Below, in pieces: positions 1-8,039 of a stretch of 64,000 bases of DNA. Made by a program: the position numbers and the translations under genes. The notes under the pieces are model-generated. The model made no database searches, was not told the origin of the DNA, and saw nothing but the letters and a program-made list of their open reading frames with translations. Within the stretch, counting starts at the first letter, position 1. The number at the start of each line of letters is the position of its first letter. This stretch comes from Paenibacillus sp. G2S3 (GTDB lineage: Bacteria; Bacillota; Bacilli; Paenibacillales; Paenibacillaceae): contig NZ_CP126095.1 in assembly GCF_030123105.1 (NCBI RefSeq), positions 3,906,001 through 3,970,000 of the forward strand, given 5' to 3'.

Positions 1-402
1 AATGGAAGCTTGTCCGTTCCAGTCTTTCCCTGGTACAAAACGTATTTTCTCCGACTTCAGTAGCAGAAAAGCATTAGTGTTCGACACCGGCTCGATATTA
101 TACCAGATGTTTCCCAACGTGTTGTAATATTGCCAGGCCCCATTGGTATTATCTAAAGCCACCACAGCAATCCCTGTTGTTGCTGGATCAGTTACCTTTC
201 CTGACAAAAGACTGGACACAAGAACGCCCATGTTAGAAGTATCATCTTCATTAATGGACGGTATCACTGCTGGGCTATTCTCGAGCCAATCGAAGCTCGA
301 TTTTGCACTAACAATTTGAGTCTGGATTGGACCTACACCCTGCACCACAACTCCTGTGGCTAACGAAATACTTATGCCTATTTTCATAAATGATGGCTTC
401 AA
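1..402 (-). CDS. Secreted repeat-containing surface protein, N-terminal part (gene runs off the left edge)
   Basis: The reading frame is open from a TTG at 400-402 to the window edge, giving the first 134 residues. The TTG sits about 9 bases after a GAGGGGG ribosome binding site; an in-frame ATG at 385-387 is the alternative start. The first ~30 residues are a short basic stretch followed by a hydrophobic segment, as in a signal peptide. The rest contains GIAVVALDNTNGAWQYY followed by a Trp-Tyr-Asn-Ile segment. This matches a repeat I know from very large bacterial surface and adhesin-like proteins, in which such units occur many times in tandem. The whole protein is probably long and exported. 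Its function cannot be told from this fragment. Confidence 0.7.
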   Translation of the reverse strand, partial: MKPSFMKIGISISLATGVVVQGVGPIQTQIVSAKSSFDWLENSPAVIPSINEDDTSNMGVLVSSLLSGKVTDPATTGIAVVALDNTNGAWQYYNTLGNIWYNIEPVSNTNAFLLLKSEKIRFVPGKDWNGQASI

Positions 403-458
403 ACTCTTTTTCCCCCTCTAGCTTAAATCATGTCATCATTTCGACAATAATCGAGAGT

Positions 459-464
459 ATTATA
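459..464 (-). promoter_or_regulatory. Possible -10 box for the leftmost gene
   Basis: On the minus strand a perfect TATAAT lies about 57 bases before the TTG start of the leftmost gene. No good -35 box is seen at the right distance, so the call is weak. Confidence 0.3.
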
Positions 465-491
465 CAAAATTATGATAAACGAAAAATAAAC

Positions 492-536
492 AAAAAAAGA
501 ACCTTCGAAATCTAATCGATTCGTCGGTTCTCTTTT
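492..536 (-). terminator. Rho-independent terminator after the response-regulator gene
   Basis: An inverted repeat with AGAACC and GGTTCT arms, extended by CGAA pairing, is followed on the minus strand by a run of seven T. It lies just past the stop of the minus-strand response regulator and would end the kinase/regulator operon. Confidence 0.75.
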
Positions 537-544
537 ACTATATA

Positions 545-1636
545 CTAGTTCATCATCTTCTTAATCAACGCTTTAAGCTTAGGATCAGGTGAAGTTCCAA
601 GCTCCTGTTGAAGGGTCTCTTCCAATTGCCCATATCGCCGATAAGCTTCATTCATTCGCCCTAGTTCAATATACAAATAGATAATTTCCTGATGGATATC
701 TTCTCGCAAGGGATCCAATTTCAATATTCTCTCAAAATAATGCAGCGATTGTTGACGCTCGTTCTGCTCCATATGCAATCTAGCAGCTAGTTCCAGCAGT
801 CCAATAAAATCCTGCTCAAGTCGGCGTGTCTTCCCACTAGCCCAATCGTATGCTTTTCCTTTGAGAAAGGCCCCCGTATACAATGTTTCTACTTGATTGA
901 ACCATTCTGAATGTCTTTTCGAGACTTGTCTAATTTGCTTCAGCAGTCGCTCAAACTCATACAAATCACAATAAACACTGCGTTCCTCTATACTAATTTC
1001 AGTTCTGCTGGCTTTTATAAAGCTAGTACCGATTGCTTTTCGAATATAGTACAGGGTAGAGTTCAGATTCTTCAGCGCTTTTTCAGGCTCCAGCCCGCTC
1101 CATAAGGTGTCGATGATTTCTTCTCGGCTAACCGTTCCTTTACTAATCAAAAAGGCAAACAATTCTTCGGTTTTTGGACTTCTCAGCTTGATGGGCTCTC
1201 TGTCTTGCGTACGGCGGTATATCTTTAATCCATTAAATAAGAGAACTTCTATGACAGGCTGAACCGTCACACCTCTATTCATTTTTTTGATCTTATCCAA
1301 AGTTTTAGTTAAACGCTGTGCAGTTACAGGCTTTAGGAGATAATCCACAGCGCTCAGTTCGAAGGCTTGCAGTGCGTATTCGTCATATCCTGTAACAAAA
1401 ACCACATTAATCGATTCATCTAGTTCATGCAAAAGGGTAGAAAGTTTCATTCCATTCGTGTCAGGCATAGAAATGTCCAAAAAAGCTACATCAATCGAAT
1501 TCCCCTTCACAAATTCATAGGCTTCCGTCGGATCCAGAAAAGTATCGTATACTTCAATCTCTCCACTCTGAGATAATATCCTTTTTAAGCGTTTTACTGA
1601 TAATTCTTCATCATCCACGATAATGGCCCGCAGCAT
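545..1636 (-). CDS. Response regulator with SARP-like winged helix and bacterial transcriptional activator domain
   Basis: This 363-residue protein begins with a receiver domain (about 1-120). It has the acidic pair at D8/D9, the phospho-acceptor D54 in FLDISMPD, and the conserved Lys in LLKPV. Residues ~130-210 form a winged-helix segment like that of SARP/OmpR-type activators (LRSPKTEELFAFLISKG, then LNSTLYYIRKAIG). Residues ~220-360 are a helical, TPR-like bacterial transcriptional activator domain. Receiver plus SARP-like output is a less common architecture than OmpR or NarL types. The gene starts 3 bases after the stop of the hybrid kinase upstream, so the two are almost certainly co-transcribed and are partners. 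Regulated genes are unknown; the secreted repeat protein next door is one candidate. Confidence 0.88.
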   Translation of the reverse strand: MLRAIIVDDEELSVKRLKRILSQSGEIEVYDTFLDPTEAYEFVKGNSIDVAFLDISMPDTNGMKLSTLLHELDESINVVFVTGYDEYALQAFELSAVDYLLKPVTAQRLTKTLDKIKKMNRGVTVQPVIEVLLFNGLKIYRRTQDREPIKLRSPKTEELFAFLISKGTVSREEIIDTLWSGLEPEKALKNLNSTLYYIRKAIGTSFIKASRTEISIEERSVYCDLYEFERLLKQIRQVSKRHSEWFNQVETLYTGAFLKGKAYDWASGKTRRLEQDFIGLLELAARLHMEQNERQQSLHYFERILKLDPLREDIHQEIIYLYIELGRMNEAYRRYGQLEETLQQELGTSPDPKLKALIKKMMN

Positions 1637-1639
1637 ATT

Positions 1640-4600
1640 TCAACCTCCTATCCGCGTCATGTGCTGTTTGGGGATGTCAAAAGAAACCCGTGTACCTTTT
1701 CCTTCAACACTTTGAATTCGAATGTTCATTCCATAAAGAAGTTTGATGCGCTGACTAATATTCCAAAGCCCTACGCCTCTTTTATCTACATCTGATTTCA
1801 TGATCTCCTCCAGCTTGTGCTCACTCATTCCGCATCCATTATCTTCTACCACAAAGCTGACCACAGACGGATCCGGCTCTTTCACAGATATAGTTACCTT
1901 TCCTCCCCGTAAATTGGACATCAGCCCATGTCTTATAGCATTTTCCACCAAAGGCTGTAGAATAAGTGGGGGAATCCGGCTATCCGTATTTGCGGTTATA
2001 TCATATTCCACTTGTAATCTAGCACCAAAGCGCACTTTTTCAATATTAATATATGCTTTAACCAGCTCTAGCTCACCCTCCAGGGTAGTTAACGAATCCA
2101 ACTGCTTGAAATCAAAGCTACTTCTCAAATACTGCGACAGCTCCAGCGTTAATTCCTCTGCCTGCTCAGGTTCTTCCACACATAATGCAGCAATTGAATT
2201 CAAGGCATTGTACAAGAAATGAGGTTTGATCTGAGAACGTAAAAAAGCAATTTCGGCATCTTTAGCTTTCTTCACAGAAGCTCTCAATCGGGTCAGACTT
2301 TTCACACGCGCCATTAATTCCTCCGCTTCAAACGGCTTCCCCACATAATCATTTGCCCCATTATCCATGGACATTTTCATATCGCTAACTCTATTCTTCG
2401 CCGTCAGCATTAACACAGGGAGCTCAAAGGGAGTGAATCTCTCTCTGATCTTTTGCAAAACTTCATAGCCAGAAATATCAGGCATTGTAATGTCCAGAAC
2501 AACGAGGAAGAAGTCTGAATTCTTCGATAACTCATCAAGCGCCAGCTTCCCGCGGTTCACAACAACAATGGAATATCCCTCTAGCTTGAACAAGTTGATC
2601 ATAGATTGAAGGTTGGCAAAATCATCGTCCACGACCAAAATCGGCTCATTGATTTTACCTTTGATATATAATGGATACTCCTGGCGCGGGAAGAGAACCT
2701 CTCTATAAGGAAGAGTCTTTTCCACGATTGGTCCCGAAATTTGATTTGATATTCGATCCCATCGTAGAAGAGTAAATATAAAGACCGAACCTTTACCTGC
2801 AACAGAGTCCACTCTAATGCTCCCACCATGTAACTCAACCAATTTCTTAGTTATGCTTAGTCCGAGACCTGTTCCACCATGACTATGGATTTCAGCTTCG
2901 TCCACCTGCTCATAGGCCATAAAAATACGGTTCTGCATTTCCGGTGCAATTCCGATTCCCGTGTCTGTTACACGAACTTCAACCCATTCATGAATAACTT
3001 TGGCACTAATATGTATTTCACCTTGCTCCGTAAATTTAATCGCATTATCTACCAGGTTGTGCAAGATCTGAATCAAACGGTTGCCATCTGCATGTACTGA
3101 AGGGAAATCTGGAGCGACACTGTTTATGAGTAGGATCGACTTTTCTCCGAGCAGAAATGAATGAATACCGATAACAGAATCTACAACAACTTTCAGATCT
3201 AGGGTGCTTTTATATAAAGTGATATCTCCATGCTTCATTTTGGAATAATCGAGCAATTCATTTACCATATAAGTTAATCTTCTTCCACTTCCCATTACGA
3301 TCGCTAGATTCTGCGCTTGCCTTTCGGTAACTGGACCTTCGACCCCATTCAGTAGTGTAGCGGTGATGTTCACTATGGCATTTAACGGTGTTTTCAGCTC
3401 ATGAGAGGTATTGGAGAGAAACTCGTCTTTAATCTTGTCCAGACCGATCAGCTGGTTTTTCATTTCATCTATCGTATGATAAGCCTCGAAAAAACGAAGA
3501 ACAATCAGAACGATCATTATGATATTAAATAATACAACGTAAAATTGTCCGAGCCACAGATTTTCTTTCATCGAAAGAGCAAATAGAATTACGTCTATGG
3601 AGTACAGATTGATAGCAAGAATCGCTAAGAACAGCAGTAACGTTTTGATCCGATTTACTTCTGCGCTTCTTACATACAGGATAGCCACTCTAAACAACAT
3701 CCAAATTAACATCAATTCATACACAATGATCACATACGTAGAAAAGACCGTGTAAGTACGAATAGGCAGGATTGCTACCAATATTATAAAGCTGCTTAGT
3801 ATAATCGTTACGACTTGCGTAAGTTTTAAAGAGATTATGCTTTTGTGCATTTGGTAGAAAAATATAGCCAGAACAATAAAACACGATATGGAGCTAATAT
3901 CCTTCACTTTATATAACACAATGAACGAAAGATTTGGGAAAAACAGTAATAGCGAACGTTCTCCAATCAAGCCATGATATATCGCGAGTAGTAGGCAAAT
4001 AGTAGCAAACACAAGTAAGGAGTAATCCTTCTTACGGTATAATGCAGCCGCCACAAAGCAGATGACAAAAATAAGTGATAGTGTTCCCAATATTGCAACT
4101 GTGCTAAATTCACGAGCCGTACTCTTCTGTTGGTTCTCTAGCATCGCGGCTTCCTCTCCAAAAGTAAGAGATACCGGAATACCTGCATTTACATATTCAT
4201 AGTTAGAAACTTGGATGATGATCTCAACGTCACCTTTTTCAGACGAAAAAAGCCCAATCTGCGGAATATTCCCCGACTGGTAATCGGCTGTACTCATAGT
4301 GGGGTTTCCATCCTTAATGAGTAAATGTCCATTTACATAAATCGCACTCGAAAAGCGGATATTCGTTTTTTTCAAGGCGAATACACCGTTTACAGGTAAG
4401 TTTTTCAGCACCATCCGATAGGTTGCGGAACCGAATGCTGGTAAAGGTTGTCCATCAATCATTTTGCCATTCCATCGTGAGGGGACTTCCATCCATGCTG
4501 TAGGGGCTTGTTTACCTGCGCTTGAGTCTATAAAATGCTCAGGCGTTAGCAGCTGGTTCCAGTAGAATTCCCACTCTCCGTCTAGCTTGATGATCTTTTG

Positions 4601-4750
4601 TTGTTGGTAGTCCCATGTGGAAAGATCCATGCTCCCCTTCTGAACCTGTGGGCGATTCACATGTTGATCGTTGTCTATAAAAAGAGAGAGTGGGATTGTT
4701 GCTAACGAGATGAAAGCAATTAAATAGATAAGTAATGTCCTTTTGAGCAT
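1640..4750 (-). CDS. Hybrid sensor histidine kinase: 7TMR-DISM sensor, HisKA/ATPase, receiver, and second LytS-type kinase module
   Basis: The chosen start is the ATG at 4748-4750 (MLKRTLLIYL), preceded by AAAAGGGG; a TTG start 13 codons upstream also keeps the frame but has no clear binding site. The 1036-residue protein has an N-terminal anchor, an extracellular beta-sandwich (~40-200, LDGEWEFYW), and about seven membrane helices (~215-420) typical of 7TMR-DISM sensors. A HisKA domain follows with H450 in SHELKTPLNAI, then an ATPase domain with a GGTGLGLSI box. A receiver domain has D753 in VVLDITMPD. Last is a second, LytS/YesM-like transmitter with H844 in IKPHFLYNALN and its own ATPase lobe. 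Two transmitters around one receiver suggest an internal relay before signal passes to the regulator encoded 3 bases downstream. The ligand is unknown; DISM sensors often bind carbohydrates. Confidence 0.9.
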   Translation of the reverse strand: MLKRTLLIYLIAFISLATIPLSLFIDNDQHVNRPQVQKGSMDLSTWDYQQQKIIKLDGEWEFYWNQLLTPEHFIDSSAGKQAPTAWMEVPSRWNGKMIDGQPLPAFGSATYRMVLKNLPVNGVFALKKTNIRFSSAIYVNGHLLIKDGNPTMSTADYQSGNIPQIGLFSSEKGDVEIIIQVSNYEYVNAGIPVSLTFGEEAAMLENQQKSTAREFSTVAILGTLSLIFVICFVAAALYRKKDYSLLVFATICLLLAIYHGLIGERSLLLFFPNLSFIVLYKVKDISSISCFIVLAIFFYQMHKSIISLKLTQVVTIILSSFIILVAILPIRTYTVFSTYVIIVYELMLIWMLFRVAILYVRSAEVNRIKTLLLFLAILAINLYSIDVILFALSMKENLWLGQFYVVLFNIIMIVLIVLRFFEAYHTIDEMKNQLIGLDKIKDEFLSNTSHELKTPLNAIVNITATLLNGVEGPVTERQAQNLAIVMGSGRRLTYMVNELLDYSKMKHGDITLYKSTLDLKVVVDSVIGIHSFLLGEKSILLINSVAPDFPSVHADGNRLIQILHNLVDNAIKFTEQGEIHISAKVIHEWVEVRVTDTGIGIAPEMQNRIFMAYEQVDEAEIHSHGGTGLGLSITKKLVELHGGSIRVDSVAGKGSVFIFTLLRWDRISNQISGPIVEKTLPYREVLFPRQEYPLYIKGKINEPILVVDDDFANLQSMINLFKLEGYSIVVVNRGKLALDELSKNSDFFLVVLDITMPDISGYEVLQKIRERFTPFELPVLMLTAKNRVSDMKMSMDNGANDYVGKPFEAEELMARVKSLTRLRASVKKAKDAEIAFLRSQIKPHFLYNALNSIAALCVEEPEQAEELTLELSQYLRSSFDFKQLDSLTTLEGELELVKAYINIEKVRFGARLQVEYDITANTDSRIPPLILQPLVENAIRHGLMSNLRGGKVTISVKEPDPSVVSFVVEDNGCGMSEHKLEEIMKSDVDKRGVGLWNISQRIKLLYGMNIRIQSVEGKGTRVSFDIPKQHMTRIGG

Positions 4751-5020
4751 CGGAGGCCCCTTTTCTATGATGAAGTAAAGCTGCAGCAAACGCTTGAGGC
4801 ATCGTGCAACACTTGGATTAAATCGGATAATGAAAGAAAGATAGATAGATGACGATATGTAATGGAATACGATTAATAATCTAGATCAACTGAGTATGAA
4901 AGATAACGATAAGATAATTCTATAAAATTTTCTATTTTCCTTCATGGTTCGACAAATCAATGAAATAGCGATTAGCGTTTTCCGGAAATTGCATTCCATG
5001 GCTCGTTACAAGTAGATCGT
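4751..5020. other. Intergenic stretch without recognisable feature
   Basis: AT-rich DNA between the kinase gene and the first repeat array. I see no convincing gene, promoter pair or hairpin here. Confidence 0.5.
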
Positions 5021-5801
5021 CAGACTCAGATGATCTTATTTTCTGAAATATTTGGATTTCATCTTGTGATCGGACTCAGATGCAGCTGTACGCACTAAAA
5101 CACTCCACTAATGCGCTGTTTTGGATCAATAAGAGCTATGCTGTCCGAAACCTCAGCAAATCGAGGGAAAACGGGCAAATAGCTGCATTTACTGTCCGTA
5201 AACAAACTACCGCCTATGGGTCCGGACTGTAAAGCCCTTATTTGCATAAATACTGGGTTTTCGCCTCATTATCGGACTCAGATGCAGCTAATGGCTCTAA
5301 AACACCGTAATGATGCGCAGTTTTTGATCAATAAGAGCTATGCTGTACGAAACTCGGGGAAAACGAGCGAAAAAGCCACAATAGCTGCATTACGGTCCGC
5401 AAACAATCTACCGCCTATGGGCCCGGACCGTAATGCCCTTATTTGCATAAATACTGGGTTTTCGCCTCATTATCGGACTCAGATGCAGCTATTGGCTCTA
5501 AAACACCGTAATGATGCGCTGTTTTTGATCAATAAGAGCTATACGTTCCGAAACTCAGGGAAAACGAGCGAAATAGCCACAATAGCTGCATTACGGTCCG
5601 TAAACAAACTATCGCCTATGGGTCCGGACTGTAAAGCCCTTATTTGCATAAATACTGGGTTTTCGCCTCATTATCGGACTCAGATGCAGCTATTTGCCCT
5701 AAAACACACTATTAAGGCACGGTTTTCGATCAATAAGAACTATACGGTCCCAAACTCGGGGAAAACGAGCGAAAAAGCCACAATAGCTGCATTACGGTCC
5801 G
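5021..5801 (+). repeat. Array 1: four ~177-bp nested-palindrome elements, period ~201 bp
   Basis: Four units occupy 5021-5198, 5224-5399, 5424-5600 and 5625-5801 (176-178 bp each), with spacers of 24-25 bp. Each unit carries four related half-sites in the order d+, a+, b-, c-. Site d is like CGGACCGTAATGCCCTTATT, site a is CGGACTCAGATGCAGCTATT, site b is like AATAAGAGCTATGCTGTCCG, and site c is AATAGCTGCATTACGGTCCG. Outer pair d/c and inner pair a/b are inverted repeats, so each unit is a nested palindrome. Site a begins at 5071, 5274, 5474 and 5675. Unit 1 has a worn d site. Across the spacer, c of one unit and d of the next also form an inverted repeat, with 13 perfect pairs at 5387-5399/5424-5436. 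Apparent reading frames through the array are by-products of the repeat. Confidence 0.92.
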
Positions 5802-5857
5802 TTACTTTCGAGACTTGATAGAAAAGTCTTTTTTCACCCTTCAAGTTAATTCTTTCA

Positions 5858-5886
5858 TTGTTGAATTTTGGGAAATTCGCTATAAT
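5858..5886 (+). promoter_or_regulatory. Sigma-A-type promoter ahead of the nuclease-like gene
   Basis: TTGTTG at 5858-5863 and a perfect TATAAT at 5881-5886 are separated by exactly 17 bases. Transcription would begin near 5893, giving a leader of about 145 bases before the ATG at 6038. Confidence 0.75.
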
Positions 5887-5910
5887 AACTTCAATAGGTC
5901 GTGAAGAACA

Positions 5911-5976
5911 CGCCGCTTGCATACAATTTCCTGAATTTTTATTTCAGCGAAGTTTATGCAGGCGGTTTTTCTTTTT
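5911..5976 (+). terminator. Long hairpin plus T-run in the leader of the nuclease-like gene (attenuator or small-RNA terminator)
   Basis: Left arm 5913-5935 pairs with right arm 5942-5965. The core is CCGC/GCGG next to TGCATA/TATGCA, with an outer extension through CTGAA/TTCAG. It is followed by TTTTTCTTTTT. It lies between the promoter at 5858-5886 and the start at 6038, so it is either an attenuator controlling read-through or the end of a short RNA of about 80 bases. Confidence 0.7.
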
Positions 5977-6037
5977 AGAAGCTGAATAATTAGGGTTATA
6001 AATCTATCTAATTTTTTACTTTAGGAGGGTAAATATT

Positions 6038-6685
6038 ATGTCACGATTCGAACAACTGTTAGAGGAATGGTTACAGACAAATTTGGAATTGGAGAGTAAT
6101 CCCCGTAGACAGGAGCTGCTCAGTAAAGGTCTCGGACATGGAACTGTAGAATTCCTGCGCGCAGTTTGGTTTCCCGCTGTAGGAAATTTCAATCATTTGT
6201 TTCCCGAATGGGAAGTTCGTGATTTCAATAATGGCTATCGTTATTTGGATCTTGCTTATATGCCGGGTGGAGCTAAAGGAGGAATAGAGATTCAAGGCTA
6301 TGGGCCACATGCTAGAGACCTAGATATACGGAGGTTCAAAGATTTATGTAGACGACATTCTTTATTAACTCTAGATGGTTGGACTTTTCTGTCGATAGCC
6401 TACCCCTCCATTACAGACGAGCCTAATCAATGCCAACAATTATTACTCGCATTCATCGGGAAATTTATTGCGTCTGATGTACCCTCGGAATTAACATGGT
6501 TAGAAGCTGAAACCCTACGTTTCTCCAGACGTCTACTGAGACCTTTCACACCTCTTGAGCTCACCAATCATCTTAGAATTACTAATCGGCATGCCAGACG
6601 TATTTTGCACGAATTAGTTGAGCAGCAATTACTGGATATTGTTAGTGGTCAACAGCGTATTCGCACCTATCAAATTAGAGTTTGA
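6038..6685 (+). CDS. Putative DUF559/Vsr-like nuclease-fold protein with C-terminal winged helix, between repeat arrays
   Basis: The start ATG follows AGGAGGG with 8-base spacing. The 215-residue soluble protein has a helical N-terminus, then a middle part that looks like a Vsr/DUF559-type PD-(D/E)XK fold. D71 in YLDLAY, E84 in IEIQGYGPH, H91, D96 and R99 are spaced like the D...ExDG..H......D..R pattern of that family, with an aromatic/Gly-Trp strand (DGWTFL) after it. The usual third acidic or Lys position is Gln86, so activity is uncertain. Residues ~165-215 resemble a winged helix (PFTPLELTNHL, RHARRILHELVEQ). The gene stands alone, with four palindromic elements upstream and four downstream in the same direction. 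That makes a role in binding or processing those repeats worth testing. It could equally be a transcription regulator that lost catalysis. Confidence 0.6.
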   Translation: MSRFEQLLEEWLQTNLELESNPRRQELLSKGLGHGTVEFLRAVWFPAVGNFNHLFPEWEVRDFNNGYRYLDLAYMPGGAKGGIEIQGYGPHARDLDIRRFKDLCRRHSLLTLDGWTFLSIAYPSITDEPNQCQQLLLAFIGKFIASDVPSELTWLEAETLRFSRRLLRPFTPLELTNHLRITNRHARRILHELVEQQLLDIVSGQQRIRTYQIRV

Positions 6686-6798
6686 GGCATCGAGACTTAC
6701 ATAATAATGATGTTTGATTGTAATTTGCTGAGACACCTGATCAGAATTCAGCAACCAATGCGACAATGACCTAATCAAAACAAATTCACCTTACTGTT

Positions 6799-7577
6799 CG
6801 GACCTAATAGCTCTTATTCGCTGAATTCTTTAAATTCGGCCGCATGATCGGACTCAGATGCAGCTATTCACTCTAAAATACCCTAATAATGCGCAGTTTT
6901 CGATCAATAAGAGCTACGCTGTCCGAAAACTCAGCAAATCGAGGGAAAACGGGCAAATAGCTGCATTACGGTCCGTAAAACAAACTACTGCTATCAATTC
7001 AGACCGCATTACTCTTATTTGTGCAAATATCAGCTTTTCGTCGTATGAACGGACTCAGTTGCAGCTATTCACTTTAAAACACCCTTATAATGCGCTGCTG
7101 TTGATCAATAAGAGCTACGCTGTCCGAAAACTCAGCAAATCGAGGAAAAGCAGGCAAATAGCTGTACTACGGTCCGTAAAACAAACTTCTTCAATGGGTT
7201 CGGACCGTATTACTCTTATTTGTGCAAAAATTAGCTTTTCGTCGTATGAACGGACTCAGTTGCAGCTATTTACTCCAGAACACCCCAATATTGCGCTGTT
7301 TTTGATCAATAAGAGCTATGCTGTCCGAAAACTCAGCAAATCGAGGGAAAACGGGCAAATAGCTGCATTACGGTCCGTAAAAAAACTACTGCTATCAATT
7401 CGGACCGTATTACTCTTATTTGTGCAAAAATTAGCTTTTCGTCGTATGAACGGACTCAGTTGCAGCTATTTACTCCAGAACACCCCAATATTGCGCTGTT
7501 TTTGATCAATAAGAGCTATGCTGTCCGAAAGTCGTTGAAAACGAGCGAAATAGCCACAATAGCTGCATTACGGTCCG
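6799..7577 (+). repeat. Array 2: four more ~177-bp nested-palindrome elements, period ~201 bp
   Basis: Units lie at 6799-6975, 7000-7176, 7201-7377 and 7401-7577, each exactly 177 bp with 23-24 bp spacers. Orientation and d+, a+, b-, c- order are the same as in array 1. Site a begins at 6849, 7050, 7251 and 7451. The units share private differences from array 1: site a reads CGGACTCAGTTGCAGCTATT in three units, and the stretch between d and a is different. So each array appears homogenised within itself. The first unit here keeps the array-1 form of site a. Confidence 0.92.
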
Positions 7578-7580
7578 GAA

Positions 7581-7616
7581 CCGTTAAATGCCAAGTGTCA
7601 GATAGTTATTTAACGG
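7581..7616. repeat. Inverted repeat at the end of array 2
   Basis: CCGTTAAAT at 7581-7589 is matched by ATTTAACGG at 7608-7616, with outer GTCC/GGAC pairing around it. It joins array 2 to the heptamer array. There is no T-run, so it is not a standard terminator. Confidence 0.6.
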
Positions 7617-7640
7617 ACCTGGACCAAATTGGGGGTTAGC

Positions 7641-8039
7641 GTTCAGCGTTCAGCGTTCAGCGTTCAGCGTTCAGCGTTCAGCGTTCAGCGTTCAGCGTTC
7701 AGCGTTCAGCGTTCAGCGTTCGGCGTTCAGCGTTCAGCGTTCAGTGTTCGGCGTTCGGCGTTCGGATTTCAGCATTCAGCGTTCAGCGTTCGGCGTTCAG
7801 CGTTCAGCGTTCGGCGTTCGGCATTCAGCGTTCAGCGTTCGGCGTTCAGCGTTCGGCGTTCGGCGTTCGGCGTTCGGCGTTCGGCGTTCGGCGTTCGGCG
7901 TTCGGCGTTCGGCGTTCGGCGTTCGGCGTTCGGCGTTCGGCGTTCGGCGTTCGGCGTTCGGCGTTCGGCGTTCGGCGTTCGCAGTTCGCAGTTCGCAGTT
8001 CGCAGTTCGCAGTTCGCAGTTCGCAGTTCGCAGTTCTCG
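7641..8039. repeat. Heptanucleotide tandem array (GTTCAGC / GTTCGGC / GTTCGCA), about 56 copies
   Basis: A 7-base unit repeats without breaks. The left part is mainly GTTCAGC, then a mixed zone of GTTCAGC and GTTCGGC, then an almost pure GTTCGGC block to about 7976. A GTTCGCA block runs from 7977 to about 8032. The unit length is not a multiple of three and it contains no stop codon, so several frames read as open with a 7-residue period; these are not genes. The ordered blocks of variants suggest stepwise expansion by slippage. Confidence 0.95.

Noticed and set aside
4539..4802. Minus-strand open frame inside the start of the hybrid kinase gene
   Set aside because: Shadow of the kinase coding sequence in another frame, with no known motif.
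5216..5818. 200-codon open frame through array 1
   Set aside because: It repeats with the 201-bp unit (67 codons per period), has no ribosome site, and is explained by the palindromic elements.
6858..7505. 215-codon open frame through array 2
   Set aside because: Same reason: a by-product of the 201-bp period, with no ribosome site or recognisable protein.
5021..7577. CRISPR array
   Set aside because: Units are ~177 bp with near-identical ~24-bp spacers, unlike 24-40 bp repeats with unique spacers, and no cas genes are near.
5021..7577. Insertion sequence or RAYT/REP system in the strict sense
   Set aside because: The central protein has no HUH or DDE transposase motif and no target-site duplication is seen, so only a loose analogy is kept as a finding.
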